Shown here piece after piece: positions 51,797 through 62,203 of a DNA stretch of 64,000 nucleotides; positions within the stretch are counted from its first letter, which is position 1; each line of letters opens with the position of its first letter. Location: the NCBI GenBank assembly GCA_041396045.1, contig JAWKZI010000003.1:124001-188000 (forward strand). The letters are read 5' to 3'. The translations under genes and the position numbers were made by a program. The notes beneath the pieces are model-generated. The model saw nothing but the letters and a program-made list of their open reading frames with translations, had not been told where the DNA came from and searched no databases. Source of the stretch: SHZI01 sp041396045 (GTDB lineage: Bacteria > Pseudomonadota > Gammaproteobacteria > Steroidobacterales > GCA-2729495).

Positions 51797-53140
51797 CTAC
51801 CGGCCGCCGCAGTCCAGCCGCTGACCAGCCACTGCCTCTGTGACCCGGCCGTTTTCGTAAGCCACAACGCCATTCACAATTGTCATGACGATGGACGACC
51901 TGAAGGTTGTGCCTTCCAGCGGCGACCACCCGCACTTGGACAACACATCCTCGCGACGAACGGTGATCTTGCTGGTGTTATCCACCAGCACCAGGTCGGC
52001 GAAGTAGCCTTCCCGGATATAGCCCCGGTCACGGATCGCAAACAGGTCGGCAACCCGATGGCTGGTTTTCTCGACAATCAATTCCAGCGGCAGCCGTCCG
52101 TCGTGCACATGTTCGAGCAGCATCAGCAAGGCGTACTGCACCAGTGGCAGGCCTGACGGTGCCTTGAAATAGCTTTCACTCTTCTCGGCAAGGGTGTGTG
52201 GTGCATGATCAGTGGCGATCACTTCCAGCCGTCCGTCGATCAGCCCGGCCAGCAGCGCCTCGCGATCGGCAGCGGTCTTGATCGCCGGATTGCACTTGAT
52301 GAAGGCGCCCTTGGCGGCATAGTCGCTGTCATCGAAATGCAGCATGTGGACGCAGGCTTCCGCGGTAATACGCTTGCCGTTCAGTGGCCCTGGCTGAAAC
52401 AGTTCCAGCTCTTTGGCTGTGGATATATGCAGTACATGCAGCCGTGTATTGTGTCGTTTGGCCAGCGTGGTCGCCAGCACGGTCGACTTCCAGCAGGCCT
52501 CTGCCGAACGGATCTGAGGGTGGGCCGAAAACGGCACATTGTCCCCGTACTCCTGTCGAAACCGCTCCTCGTTGGCCTTGATGGTCGGCGTGTCCTCGCA
52601 GTGTGTGGCAATCAGCGTGGGGCATTCGGCGAAGATCAGCTCCAGGGTCTCGGGGTTATCCACAAGCATGTTGCCGGTGGAAGCCCCCATGAAGACTTTC
52701 ACGCCACAGCAATCGCCGGGCTGCAGGGAACGTATTTCATCGAGATTGTCGTTCGCAGCGCCAAAATAGAATGAAAAATTCGCGCGTGAACGGCCGCGAG
52801 CCAGGCGATACTTGTCCATCAACACCGCACGACTGGTGACATTGGGAATCGTGTTTGGCATATCCATGTAGCTGGTGATGCCACCAGCGACTGCGGCGGC
52901 CGACTCAGCGGCGATATCAGCCTTGTGCGTCAGACCGGGCTCGCGGAAGTGAACCTGGTCATCGATAAAACCCGGCAGCAGGTACTTGCCACCGGCATCG
53001 ATAATCCGGTCGACACGGCCGGCAGGTATCTGACGGGCCACCCGATCGATACGACCACGACGTATGAGCACATCACCAGATGTCACACGGCCCTCGTTGC
53101 AGATTTGGGCATTGGTGATCAGCACGCTCTGGTGGTCCAT
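51797..53140 (-). CDS. pyrC: dihydroorotase
   Basis: Pyrimidine-synthesis amidohydrolase of 447 residues that closes carbamoyl-aspartate to dihydroorotate. The metal-binding start reads PGFIDDQVHFREPGLTHKADI, with Gln where most class I enzymes have the first His of HxH, a substitution I recall from one dihydroorotase subgroup. The bridging carbamylated lysine is in CCGVKVFMGASTGNM. Further metal histidines are in ATHCEDTP and LHVLHIST, and the catalytic Asp is in VIATDHAPHTLAEK. It lies 14 bp after the proline iminopeptidase stop on the same strand. Confidence 0.9.
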   Translation of the reverse strand: MDHQSVLITNAQICNEGRVTSGDVLIRRGRIDRVARQIPAGRVDRIIDAGGKYLLPGFIDDQVHFREPGLTHKADIAAESAAAVAGGITSYMDMPNTIPNVTSRAVLMDKYRLARGRSRANFSFYFGAANDNLDEIRSLQPGDCCGVKVFMGASTGNMLVDNPETLELIFAECPTLIATHCEDTPTIKANEERFRQEYGDNVPFSAHPQIRSAEACWKSTVLATTLAKRHNTRLHVLHISTAKELELFQPGPLNGKRITAEACVHMLHFDDSDYAAKGAFIKCNPAIKTAADREALLAGLIDGRLEVIATDHAPHTLAEKSESYFKAPSGLPLVQYALLMLLEHVHDGRLPLELIVEKTSHRVADLFAIRDRGYIREGYFADLVLVDNTSKITVRREDVLSKCGWSPLEGTTFRSSIVMTIVNGVVAYENGRVTEAVAGQRLDCGGR

Positions 53141-53154
53141 CAGGCTGTCCTAGC

Positions 53155-54112
53155 TCAAGGTGTGCGGGAAAAGTTGTCGGTGGCAGTGATCAGTTCGTGC
53201 ACGATCCCGGGTTCGAAGGCCGAATGGCCCGCATCCGGTACGATGCGCAGCGCTGCCTCAGGCCAGTGGCGGTGCAGATCCCAGGCACTGGTCAGCGGAC
53301 ACACTAAATCATAGCGGCCCTGCACGATGACGGCCGGGATCTCCGCAATCGACCCACGTCACGCAAAATCTGGTCTGGCGCTGAAACAAAGGCTGATTGA
53401 CGAAATAGTGGGCCTCGATCCGGGCAAATGCCAGTGCAAACCGGTCGGCACCAAAGCGTTCGACGGCGGTGTCGGAACTCAACAGATGACTGGTGCTCCC
53501 CTCCCCAGATCGACCAGCGCCGTGCGGCCTCAGGGCGAGTTGCGGGTCATCTCCGGTCAGCCGGCGATGGTAGGCGTGGAGCATGTCGTGCCGCTCATTC
53601 TCCGGAATGAAGTCCCGAAATGGTTCCCAGGCGTCCGGATACAGTTCGCTGGCCCCGTACTGGTAGAACCACGCAATCTCTGCCGGCCGCAACAGGAAAA
53701 TACCCCTCAGTACCATTTCAGTCACACGATTCGGATGAGTCTCGGCATACAACAGCGCGAGCGTGCTGCCCCACGACCCGCCAAATATCTGCCAGCGGTC
53801 AATCCCGAGCTGGTCGCGCAAACGCTCAATATCGGCAATGAGGTCCCACGTGGTGTTCTGGTTCAATTCGGCGTGAGGGCGACTGACCACTGCCGCGCTG
53901 ATCCATCAGGATGATCCGGTACCGCAGCGGATCGAAAAAACGACGCGGTGCCACATCGCCCCCACCGCCAGGGACCGCCGTGAAGAAACAGCACCGGCAC
54001 CACGCGGATTGCCGCACTGTTCATAGTAGACCTCGTGAGGTCCGTCGGCTGGTAGATAACCCGAATCAAAGGGCTCCACGGGCGGATACAGCGTGCGACG
54101 CGTCATCCGCAT
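53155..54112 (-). pseudogene. pip: proline iminopeptidase, frameshifted
   Basis: Cytoplasmic alpha/beta hydrolase that removes N-terminal proline. From ATG 54112 the pieces assemble in order across several frames: RTLYPPVEPFDSGYLPADGPHEVYYEQCGNP, VLFLHGGPGGGGD, LRYRIILMDQRGSGQS, TWDLIADIERLRDQLGIDRWQIFGGSWGSTLALLYAE (nucleophile GGSWGS), ALEAARRWSIWE, and the C-terminal VIVQGRYDLVCPL (Asp) and DAGHSAFE (His). Breaks occur near 53990, 53885, 53535, 53510 and 53350. Total length fits the usual 320 residues. All catalytic residues survive. Confidence 0.82.
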
Positions 54113-54243
54113 ATTGTGGCATTTTCAGCGCGGCCTACGTAGACCCCGACTTACCGCCGACCCGCTGCAGCGTAGGCGTCCATGTTGTCGTCCGGACCGA
54201 TGAAAACTCTTTCACCTCCACAGCGAGCAGCAGCGTGCAGGTG

Positions 54244-54286
54244 TCCCTTCCGCCGAAAAGGCGTGCCGCACGCCAGGCGGAAGGGA
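54244..54286. repeat. nested inverted repeat upstream of M16 protease
   Basis: TCCCTTCCGCC (54244-54254) is inverted at 54276-54286. Inside, GGCGTG and CACGCC (54260-54274) form a second hairpin. The surrounding 54113-54411 region has no convincing gene. It could be a leader structure or a degenerate repeat. Confidence 0.45.
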
Positions 54287-54411
54287 TGTCCCGCCGGGAT
54301 GCCGCGGGCTACAGAGTGCAGCATCCAGAGTTCGCAACTGACGCCGCTGCTACGGTCAGCAAGGAACGGCTAGAATCCGGCATCCTGTCGTTGAATCCCG
54401 GATTAATTCCC

Positions 54412-57177
54412 ATGGTTGATCTGCCGCGCCCAACACCCACCCGCTTTGCACGAAGCTTTGTCGTTTCAATGGCATTGATCGTGTCGGCGATCGCCAACGG
54501 TGCAACACCTGCGCCACCTCCGGTCGATATCCCGTACACCATGCGCAAGCTGGACAACGGGCTGACGGTAATTGTCCATGAGGATCACAAGGCGCCAATC
54601 GTCGCCGTCAATGTCTGGTATCACGTGGGCTCGAAAAACGAGGTACGGGGCCGCACCGGTTTTGCGCATCTCTTCGAGCATCTGATGTTCCAGGGCTCAG
54701 AGAATCTCAAGGGCGACTATCTGAACACGCTGCAGGACATGGGCGCGACGGATCTGAATGGAACCACCTTTTTCGATCGCACCAACTACTTCCAGACCGT
54801 ACCGAAGAACGCGCTGGACACTGCGTTGTGGCTGGAGTCGGATCGCATGGGGCACTTTCAGGGTGCGATTACCCAGGCGAAGCTTGACGAACAGCGGGGC
54901 GTGGTCCAGAACGAAAAGCGCCAGGGTGACAACCAGCCCTATGGAAAGGTATTCGAGGCAATTCTGGCGCAGCTGTTCCCCCCCAATCACCCCTACTCCT
55001 GGCCAACCATCGGTTCAATGGATGACCTGAATGCGGCCAGCCTGGATGATGTGCACAAGTGGTTTGCGACCTACTACGGCCCGAACAATGCTGTCGTTGT
55101 GATTGCCGGTGATGTGGACACCGACGATGCGTTTGCCAGGGCGACCAGGTATTTTGGCGACATTCCGCCAGGGCCGCCGATCTCACGTTTCGAGCAATGG
55201 ATTCCTTCGCACGACCGGATCCGGCGCGAAGTCCAGCAAGACCGCGTGGCCCAGGCCCGCCTGCACCTTGCCTGGACCGGACCACGCTGGGGTAGCCGTG
55301 ATGCCTACCTGCTGGAACTCGCAGCGGCAGTCCTGGCCGGTGACAAGAATTCGCGCCTGTACGAACGCCTTGTGTATCGCGAGCAGGTTGCATCCGACGT
55401 GGAAGTCGGCACCCTGCCCCTGGAAATTGCCGGCATCACCTATCTGCAGGTGTCCGCCCTGCCGGGTGTCAGCCTGGCAACGCTGGAAACCGAGGTGGAG
55501 GAGGAGCTTGCGCGGTTCAAGAAATCCGGCCCCACTACCAGGGAACTGGAACGGGTGAAAACCCAGCATCGTGCGGCGTTCATCCGCGGGCTGGAAAAAG
55601 TTGGCGGCTTCTCGGGCAAGTCAGGTGTGCTGGCCGAGAGCATGGTTTACGGCGGCTCTCCCGACGCGTGGAAGAAGGGTTACGAGATCATGGAAGCTGC
55701 CACGGCGGATGATCTGAAGGCGGTGGTCGCAAAGTGGATCACGGCTGCACCTTTCGTGCTCAACGTGGTGCCGGCCAAAACGCTTCATGCCGACCCGACC
55801 GGAGCCGACCGCAGCGCCGTCCCCATGCCTGTGGGTGAGGTGCCAGTGCACTTTCCGGCTTTTGAAAGAGCCACACTCAGCAATGGCATGAAACTGATTG
55901 TGGTCGACCGGCCGGGAGTCCCGGTGGTGAACCTCCGGCTGGTCATGGACGCTGGCTACGCGGCCGATCAGTTCGCACGACCTGGCACCGCGAACCTGAC
56001 AATGGCGATGCTGGATGAAGGCACCAGCAAACGCAGTGCACTCCAGATCAGTGAAGAGCTGGCCCTGCTCGGCGCCAATCTGGGCGCTGGATCAACCCTC
56101 GATACCTCGTCGGTAAACCTGTCTGCACTGGCCGACAAGCTGGAACCGTCGCTGGAGATCTTTGCCGATGTACTGCTGAACCCGTCGTTCCCGCCCGAGG
56201 AACTGGAGCGGCTGCGCAAGGTGTATCTGGCGGCCCTGAGTCAGGAAAAAACCCAGCCGATGTCGATGGCGTTGCGGGTGGTTCCCGGACTTCTCTACGG
56301 GACGGGGCATGCCTACTCCCAGCCACTGACCGGCACCGGCACAGCCGAGACGCTTGCCGCGCTGACGCGTGCGGACCTCAAGCAATTTCATGATCAGTGG
56401 TTCCGTCCGAATCACGCCACGCTGATCGCCGTTGGCCCCGTGACCATCGCGAGCCTGGCACCGCAACTGGAGCGGCTGCTGGGCAAGTGGCAAGCCGGGG
56501 ATATCCCTGCAAAGAAGATTCCGCTGGTGACGCAGAAGCCCAACCGGACGCTGTACCTGCTGGACAAGCCTGGCGCCGACCAGTCGGTGATCATCGCCGG
56601 CCAGCTGATTCCACCGCGCTCGACGCCTGACGACCTGGCGATCGAAATGATGAACGACGTGCTGGGCGGCCAGTTCACCTCGCGACTCAACATGAACCTG
56701 CGCGAAACGAAGCATTGGTCCTACGGCAGTTACTCTTTCGCCTATGACGCCAGGGGCCAACGTCCACTGCTCGCCTACGCTCCGGTGCAGTCCGACAAGA
56801 CCAGCGAGGCGGTCAGGGAGATTCGCGATGAGTTCACGTCGATTGTTGGCGACCGGCCAGCAACGGCCGACGAAGTTGCCATTGTGAAGCGCAGTAGCAC
56901 CCTGTCGTTGCCAGGTCAGTGGGAAACTGGCGGCGCGGTACTGAAGTCCATCAGCGCACTGGTCGAGTTTGGCTTGCCGGATAACTACTGGAACAACTAT
57001 GCAAGCGACATCCGCAGCGTCACTACGGCAGAGGTCAATCAGGCGGCACACACCTATCTCAAGCCTGACGATCTGGTTTGGGTGGTCGTGGGTGACAGGC
57101 AGCTTGTCGAGCCGGGCCTTAAAGAACTTGGATTCGACACCATCCAGCTGATCGACGCCGATGGCAAATTGCTGTGA
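54412..57177 (+). CDS. M16 family zinc metalloprotease, double-domain
   Basis: A 921-residue exported insulinase/pitrilysin-family protease. A signal peptide (FARSFVVSMALIVSAIANGATP) precedes two M16 halves. The first has the inverted zinc motif HLFEH at residues 86-90 with a downstream glutamate in VVQNEKRQGDN. The second half (from about LSNGMKLIVVDRPGVPVVNLRLVMDAG) lacks the motif, as usual for the inactive partner domain, and retains the C-terminal NLRETKHWSYGSYSF. It probably degrades peptides in the periplasm. ATG 54412 is chosen because it opens the signal peptide; the open frame extends much further upstream without homology. Confidence 0.92.
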   Translation: MVDLPRPTPTRFARSFVVSMALIVSAIANGATPAPPPVDIPYTMRKLDNGLTVIVHEDHKAPIVAVNVWYHVGSKNEVRGRTGFAHLFEHLMFQGSENLKGDYLNTLQDMGATDLNGTTFFDRTNYFQTVPKNALDTALWLESDRMGHFQGAITQAKLDEQRGVVQNEKRQGDNQPYGKVFEAILAQLFPPNHPYSWPTIGSMDDLNAASLDDVHKWFATYYGPNNAVVVIAGDVDTDDAFARATRYFGDIPPGPPISRFEQWIPSHDRIRREVQQDRVAQARLHLAWTGPRWGSRDAYLLELAAAVLAGDKNSRLYERLVYREQVASDVEVGTLPLEIAGITYLQVSALPGVSLATLETEVEEELARFKKSGPTTRELERVKTQHRAAFIRGLEKVGGFSGKSGVLAESMVYGGSPDAWKKGYEIMEAATADDLKAVVAKWITAAPFVLNVVPAKTLHADPTGADRSAVPMPVGEVPVHFPAFERATLSNGMKLIVVDRPGVPVVNLRLVMDAGYAADQFARPGTANLTMAMLDEGTSKRSALQISEELALLGANLGAGSTLDTSSVNLSALADKLEPSLEIFADVLLNPSFPPEELERLRKVYLAALSQEKTQPMSMALRVVPGLLYGTGHAYSQPLTGTGTAETLAALTRADLKQFHDQWFRPNHATLIAVGPVTIASLAPQLERLLGKWQAGDIPAKKIPLVTQKPNRTLYLLDKPGADQSVIIAGQLIPPRSTPDDLAIEMMNDVLGGQFTSRLNMNLRETKHWSYGSYSFAYDARGQRPLLAYAPVQSDKTSEAVREIRDEFTSIVGDRPATADEVAIVKRSSTLSLPGQWETGGAVLKSISALVEFGLPDNYWNNYASDIRSVTTAEVNQAAHTYLKPDDLVWVVVGDRQLVEPGLKELGFDTIQLIDADGKLL

Positions 57178-57307
57178 GAAACGGAGCCAGCTCACCCTGG
57201 GCTGATCCCTCCGCTTCCGCGCATTACGACTGCTTAATTTTTCTTGCGGGGTGCGGCCCTGCGTGGACAATAACGAACACCCGCGCCGTCAGACGAATGT
57301 CTACACG

Positions 57308-58255
57308 ATGATCGCAGTAGAAGGGCTAACGAAAATCTTCGGCAGTCGAACCGCCGTCGACAACATCTCCTTTCGTGTTCAACCAGGTGAAGTTCTCGGC
57401 TTCCTGGGCCCCAACGGCGCCGGCAAGACCACCACGATGCGCATGCTGGCGGGTTTCGTGGCCGCAACAGCCGGCCACGCCGAGATCTGTGGATTTTCAG
57501 TGGCAACGCAGCCCGTAGCAGCCAAGCAGCGACTCGGTTACCTGCCAGAGGGCGCGCCCAGCTATGGCGAAATGACGCCAGCCGATTTCCTGCGATTCAT
57601 TGGTCGCATCCGCCGACTGACCACGACAGATTTTCAGCGTCGCTATGCAGACGTCATCAACCGCCTCCAGCTCGGCGAAGTGCTGCACCAGCCTATAGAA
57701 ACCCTGTCAAAGGGTTTCAAGCGGCGGGTCGGACTGGCCCAGGCCATTCTGCACGATCCGCCGGTGCTCATTCTGGACGAACCTACCGATGGCCTGGACC
57801 CGAATCAGAAACACGAAGTGCGGGACCTTATTCGCACAATGGCGCCGGGCAAAGTCATCGTGATCTCTACACACATCCTCGAAGAAGTGGATGCGGTATG
57901 CACACGGGCGATCATCATCGCCGAGGGCCGCATTGTGGCTGACGAAAAGCCCGCCGACCTGATTCAACGGTCGCGCTACCACAATGCCGTTACCCTGCGC
58001 CTGCAACCGGCTGCAGATCTGCCTGCGATCGTTAACGAACTCAATGCACTCCCCGACGTCCGGGAAACTGTCGTCGACGGGCATGGTCGTGCCGTCACCG
58101 CACTACCGCGTGCCGGCACACTATTGCTCCCGGTCATTGGCGCGCTGGCGGCCGAGCGCCACTGGCCAATCGAACAACTCATCCTGGAGGCCGGTCGGCT
58201 GGACGAAGTCTTCCGCGAAATGACCACCGGCGACCATCGGACAGCACAATCCTGA
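57308..58255 (+). CDS. ABC transporter ATP-binding protein (GldA-like)
   Basis: ATPase of 315 residues. Walker A is GPNGAGKTTTMR, the Q-loop region LGYLPEGAPSYGEMT, the signature is the divergent LSKGFKRRVGLAQAI, and Walker B is VLILDEPTDGLDPNQ followed by the switch histidine in VISTHILEEV. A C-terminal extension of about 90 residues is shared with GldA and related exporters. Together with the next three genes it forms a Gld-like ABC system. ATG 57308 (MIAVEGLTKIFG) matches the family start. It overlaps the permease gene by one base (TGATG). Confidence 0.93.
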   Translation: MIAVEGLTKIFGSRTAVDNISFRVQPGEVLGFLGPNGAGKTTTMRMLAGFVAATAGHAEICGFSVATQPVAAKQRLGYLPEGAPSYGEMTPADFLRFIGRIRRLTTTDFQRRYADVINRLQLGEVLHQPIETLSKGFKRRVGLAQAILHDPPVLILDEPTDGLDPNQKHEVRDLIRTMAPGKVIVISTHILEEVDAVCTRAIIIAEGRIVADEKPADLIQRSRYHNAVTLRLQPAADLPAIVNELNALPDVRETVVDGHGRAVTALPRAGTLLLPVIGALAAERHWPIEQLILEAGRLDEVFREMTTGDHRTAQS

Positions 58256-58989
58256 TGGGCGCAGTACGCAGCATCGCGGGGCGGGAACTTCGCAGCTATT
58301 TCGCGACACCGCTTGCCTATGTTTTTATCGTGATATTTCTGGCGCTGGCGGGTGTTTTTACCTTTTATCTGGGCGGGTTCTACGAACGAGGACAGGCCGA
58401 CCTGACGCCATTCTTCAATTTTCATCCATGGCTTTATCTGTTCCTGGTGCCGGCGATTGCCATGCGCCTGTGGGCCGAAGAGCGCAAAAGCGGCAGCATC
58501 GAACTGCTGATGACCTTGCCGGTCACGCTCTGGCAGGCCGTACTCGGCAAGTATCTGGCCGCCTGGCTGTTTATTGTTGTGGCCCTGGCTCTGACCTTCC
58601 CGATCTGGATCACCGTCAATTATCTGGGCGATCCTGACAACGGCGTCATCCTGGCAACCTATCTTGGCAGCCTGCTGATGGCTGGCGCGTTCCTGGCCAT
58701 TGGATCGTGCATATCGGCAGCCAACCGCAACCAGGTCGTGGCCTTCATCATTACCGTGGTTATCTGCTTTCTGTTCATGCTGGCTGGCTTCCCCCTGGTC
58801 ATGGACGTTTTTTCCGGATGGCTGCCAGGCCGATGGCTGAATGCAGTTGCCAGCCTGTCTTTCCTGACGCACTACGCGGCCATCAGCAAGGGCATGCTGG
58901 ACGTGCGGGATGTGTTGTATTTCCTGCTGGTTATCGTGGTCTGGCTCATTGCCACGACCATCGTTCTGGACCTGAAGAAAGCCGACTAG
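58255..58989 (+). CDS. ABC transporter permease (GldF-like)
   Basis: A 244-residue ABC-2-type permease with six hydrophobic helices. Landmarks are RELRSYFATPLAYVFIVIFLALAGVFTFYLGGFYERGQADL, then EERKSGSIELLMTLPVTLWQAVLGKYLAAWLF, the typical beginning and EER-SGT-like region of GldF and NosY-like permeases. Start and stop are coupled to the neighbours: its ATG overlaps the ATPase stop and the next gene begins one base after its own stop. Transport direction and substrate are unknown. Confidence 0.92.
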   Translation: MGAVRSIAGRELRSYFATPLAYVFIVIFLALAGVFTFYLGGFYERGQADLTPFFNFHPWLYLFLVPAIAMRLWAEERKSGSIELLMTLPVTLWQAVLGKYLAAWLFIVVALALTFPIWITVNYLGDPDNGVILATYLGSLLMAGAFLAIGSCISAANRNQVVAFIITVVICFLFMLAGFPLVMDVFSGWLPGRWLNAVASLSFLTHYAAISKGMLDVRDVLYFLLVIVVWLIATTIVLDLKKAD

Positions 58990-58990
58990 G

Positions 58991-61012
58991 ATGCCCACAG
59001 GCAACAACCAGTCACAGATGACCACCGGCAACAAACGCCGGCTCGGTCGTGCGGGACTGGTAATCCTGGCCGTGATTTTCCTGGCTGGGGTGACCTTGAC
59101 CAGCCTGCTGCCATCCGCGCGACTCGACCTGACATCCAACCATCTCTATACGCTCTCGACCGGCACACGAAATATCGTCGGCCACATTCCCGAGCCACTG
59201 AATGTCTATCTGTATTTCTCCGACAAGGCTACAACGGATGTACCCCAGCTCCGCACGTACGCCGGCCGAGTCCGCGAGATGCTGACGGAGTTCGCCAGCC
59301 TCTCCAATGGCAAACTCAAGCTGACCATCATCGATCCCTTGCCGTTCTCCGAAGAGGAAGACCGCGCTACCAGCTTCGGGCTACGACCCATCAACCTGGG
59401 CAACAATGCCGACCCCATCTACTTTGGTATCGCCGCTACAAACAGCGTCGGCGACCAGCAGATCATTCCCTTCCTGGATCCCAACCGCGAGTCGTTTCTG
59501 GAATACGACCTGGCGAAGCTGGTCTATACCCTCGCCCATCCGAAGAAGCCGGTGGTCGGCCTGCTTTCGGACTTGCCGATGACCGCCGGCTTCGACCCCA
59601 TGACCCAGCAGGTGAGGCCAGCGTGGGTCGTTGCGGAGCAGGTTCGCCAGTTATTCGATCTGAAGATCCTGCAACCGGATCTGGCCGGACTCAATGCGCC
59701 CGCCGAAACCGCCCTCACCAATAGCGGCAAAGATGCCGACAGCAGAGACGTGCAGGTATTGATGCTGGTACATCCGAAGAAGCTTTCGGACGAGGCGCTC
59801 TATGCGATAGACCAGTTCGTGCTCCACGGCGGACGGGCACTGATCTTCGTCGACCCCTACTCCGAGATCGACAGCAGCGATCCGATGTCTGGTGCCGCCG
59901 CCGGCGATGACGGCAAAGCGTCCAGCCTCAACAAGTTGTTCAAGGCATGGGGCATCAGCATGGACCCCGGGACTATCGTTGGGGACGACCGCTATGCCCT
60001 GACTGTGAGCGGCACAAACGGGCAACCAGTTCGCCATCTGGGGATCATCGGTGTCGACCAGACCGGACTTGACCAGGACGATGTCATCACCAACGGCCTC
60101 AATGCCATCAATCTCGCGTTTGCCGGTCATATAGTTCAGACCGGGGACAGCAAGCCGCATGACGCTACAAAGCGCGGGGACCTGCCAACTTTCACGCCGT
60201 TGATCCGGTCCAGCGACAAGGCGGGTCTGATTCCGACCAACCAGATCATGCTGGCGTCGGATCCGACGGCGCTGCGGACGGATTTTGCGCCCACCGGCGA
60301 ACGCTATACGCTGGCAGCACGCATAGCCGGCAAGCTCAAAAGTGCCTTTCCAGGCGACCAGCGGCCTGGCCACCTGGATACCGCCGCGACGTCCGTCAAT
60401 GTCGTGGTGGTTGCCGATACGGACCTGCTTGCCGACCGGCTGTGGGTACAGACCCAGAACATTCTGGGCCAGCATCTGAACACCGCCTTCGCCAACAATG
60501 GCGACCTCGTCATTAACGCCCTGGACAATCTCCTCGGCAGCAGCGATCTGATCGGGATACGCAGCCGGGCAACTTTTCAGCGGCCGTTTACGCGGGTTCA
60601 GGACCTGCGGCGGGCGGCTGAAGCCCGGTTTCGCACCGCGGAGAAACGCTTGCAGTCAGAACTCGACGAAACCGAATCACGGCTGGGAGAGCTCCAGGCC
60701 AGTCGAACCGATCAAGGTGCAACCATCCTTTCCCCGCAGCAGCAGGCCGAGATCGATCGCTTTCAGGTTCGCCGGCTGGAGTTGCGCAAGGAGTTGCGTC
60801 AGGTACAACGGAACTCGACGAGGATATCGAACGGCTGAGGCACCACCCTCAAGATCATCAACATTGTCCTGGTGCCGCTGCTGGTTTCAATCATCAGCTT
60901 GATTCTGGTGGTATTCCGGCGACGTGCGCGGCGCCGGACTTCTTCGCAGACCACGTCGGGTGGCACCACCATCGGAGCCACGGCCAAAACACCGACAAGC
61001 CCAAGCCAATGA
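58991..61012 (+). pseudogene. GldG-like ABC auxiliary protein, frameshifted near C-terminus
   Basis: Membrane-anchored protein of the GldG/PF09822-like class. An N-terminal helix (AGLVILAVIFLAGVTLTSLL) precedes LTSNHLYTLSTGTRNIVGHIPEPLNVYLYFSDKA and a long extracytoplasmic domain. A coiled-coil stretch near the end (RRAAEARFRTAEKRLQSELDETESRLGELQ) runs into a break near 60810. Another frame then gives LDEDIERLR and, after 60845, LKIINIVLVPLLVSIISLILVVFRRRARRR, the expected C-terminal membrane helix. The stop at 61010-61012 overlaps the next ATG. Two small indels separate otherwise intact domains. Confidence 0.85.
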
Positions 61013-62120
61013 ATCGCCGTACACTTTCCGCACTGCTGGTCACCCTGGCGATCCTCGTCGTGCTGGTTGGCATCGCGTTGACGGGCGAGCAGACCAGGAC
61101 TTCGTCAACGACGCTACTGTTTCCCGGCGAAGGCCGGGATCAACGATATCAACCAGCTCATCGTGACCGCCCCCGATGACCCGGTGAGTGATTCAAACCA
61201 GCCCGGCAACCGGTACAGAAGCGGGTCGGGTGATCGCCACCCTGGAGCGCGGCGCAGATCGGTGGACGGTGAAAGAGCGCCACGACTATCCCGCGGATGT
61301 GGCTCGCTTGCGCAAGAATCTGCTCGCACTTGCCGAAGCGCGTGTCATTGAGGAAAAGACATCCGATCCGGCGTACTACAGCCGGCTCGGTGTGCAGGAC
61401 ATGAACGCAGCCAAGGCTCGTGGCATGCGACTCACGCTGGCGGGATCCAAACAGCCGATCGACGTGATCATTGGCTTGCCCGGGCCGGGCGGTAGCGATT
61501 CCACGTACATGCGGCGTGTTGGGGAAGCGCAGAGCTGGCTGGTCAGCGGCCGCTTCGACATAGGGAAAACTACCGGAGAATGGCTGTCCAGGTCTCTGAT
61601 GGACATCCCCGCATCACGCGTCGCGTCGATCACCATCACTCATCCAGGGACTGAACCACTGCGAATCACCCGACACCCGGACTCGGCAGACGCTGATTCC
61701 GGGGATGCTGGCAATATCAATATTCAGTTCGATGTGACCGGGATTCCCAAAGGTCGCAGCCTGAGCTATCCGGGCGTCACCAACGGGATCGCGGGCGCAC
61801 TGGCTGACTTGCAACTTGAAGACGTGCAGACACGGGACAGCCTGGGTGAAGCGCCGGGCAAACCGGTGGTTGCCCGCTTCGTCACCACAGATGGCCTCGT
61901 GGTGGAAGCCACTGCATGGCAACTGCCACAGGGGACACGCTTCAGTTTCAGTGCGTCTGCCGGCAAACCACCACAGGGCTCCCCGGACAGCGCGGCCCAG
62001 GATGCAGCCAAACAAGCCAGCGCACTCAATGCACGGTTCGGCGGGTGGGTTTACACCCTGCCCCCGTTCAAGGCCGGGCAACTCACCAAAAATCTCAAGG
62101 ACTTGCTGGCGGCGCCCTGA
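61009..62120 (+). pseudogene. DUF4340 protein, frameshifted
   Basis: Last component of the Gld-like ABC operon. ATG 61009 opens a membrane anchor (TLSALLVTLAILVVLVGIALTG). The frame is disturbed near 61125, with the fragment AGINDINQLIVTAPDDPVSDSNQPG in another frame, and again near 61210. From there it is open to 62120 with ATLERGADRWTVKERHDYPADVARLRKNLLALAEARVIEEKT, the DUF4340 hallmark. The domain is extracytoplasmic and partners with GldG-like proteins in many proteobacteria. Function is not known. The ATGA overlap with the preceding gene shows coupling. Confidence 0.82.
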
Positions 62121-62203
62121 ATATAGCCGGCCGCAAGTGCCGGACGCTGTGCCTCGCTGCTAAAAGTACATAAAAGGCCCGTCTCTGGGCTACCCTTTGC
62201 AAC

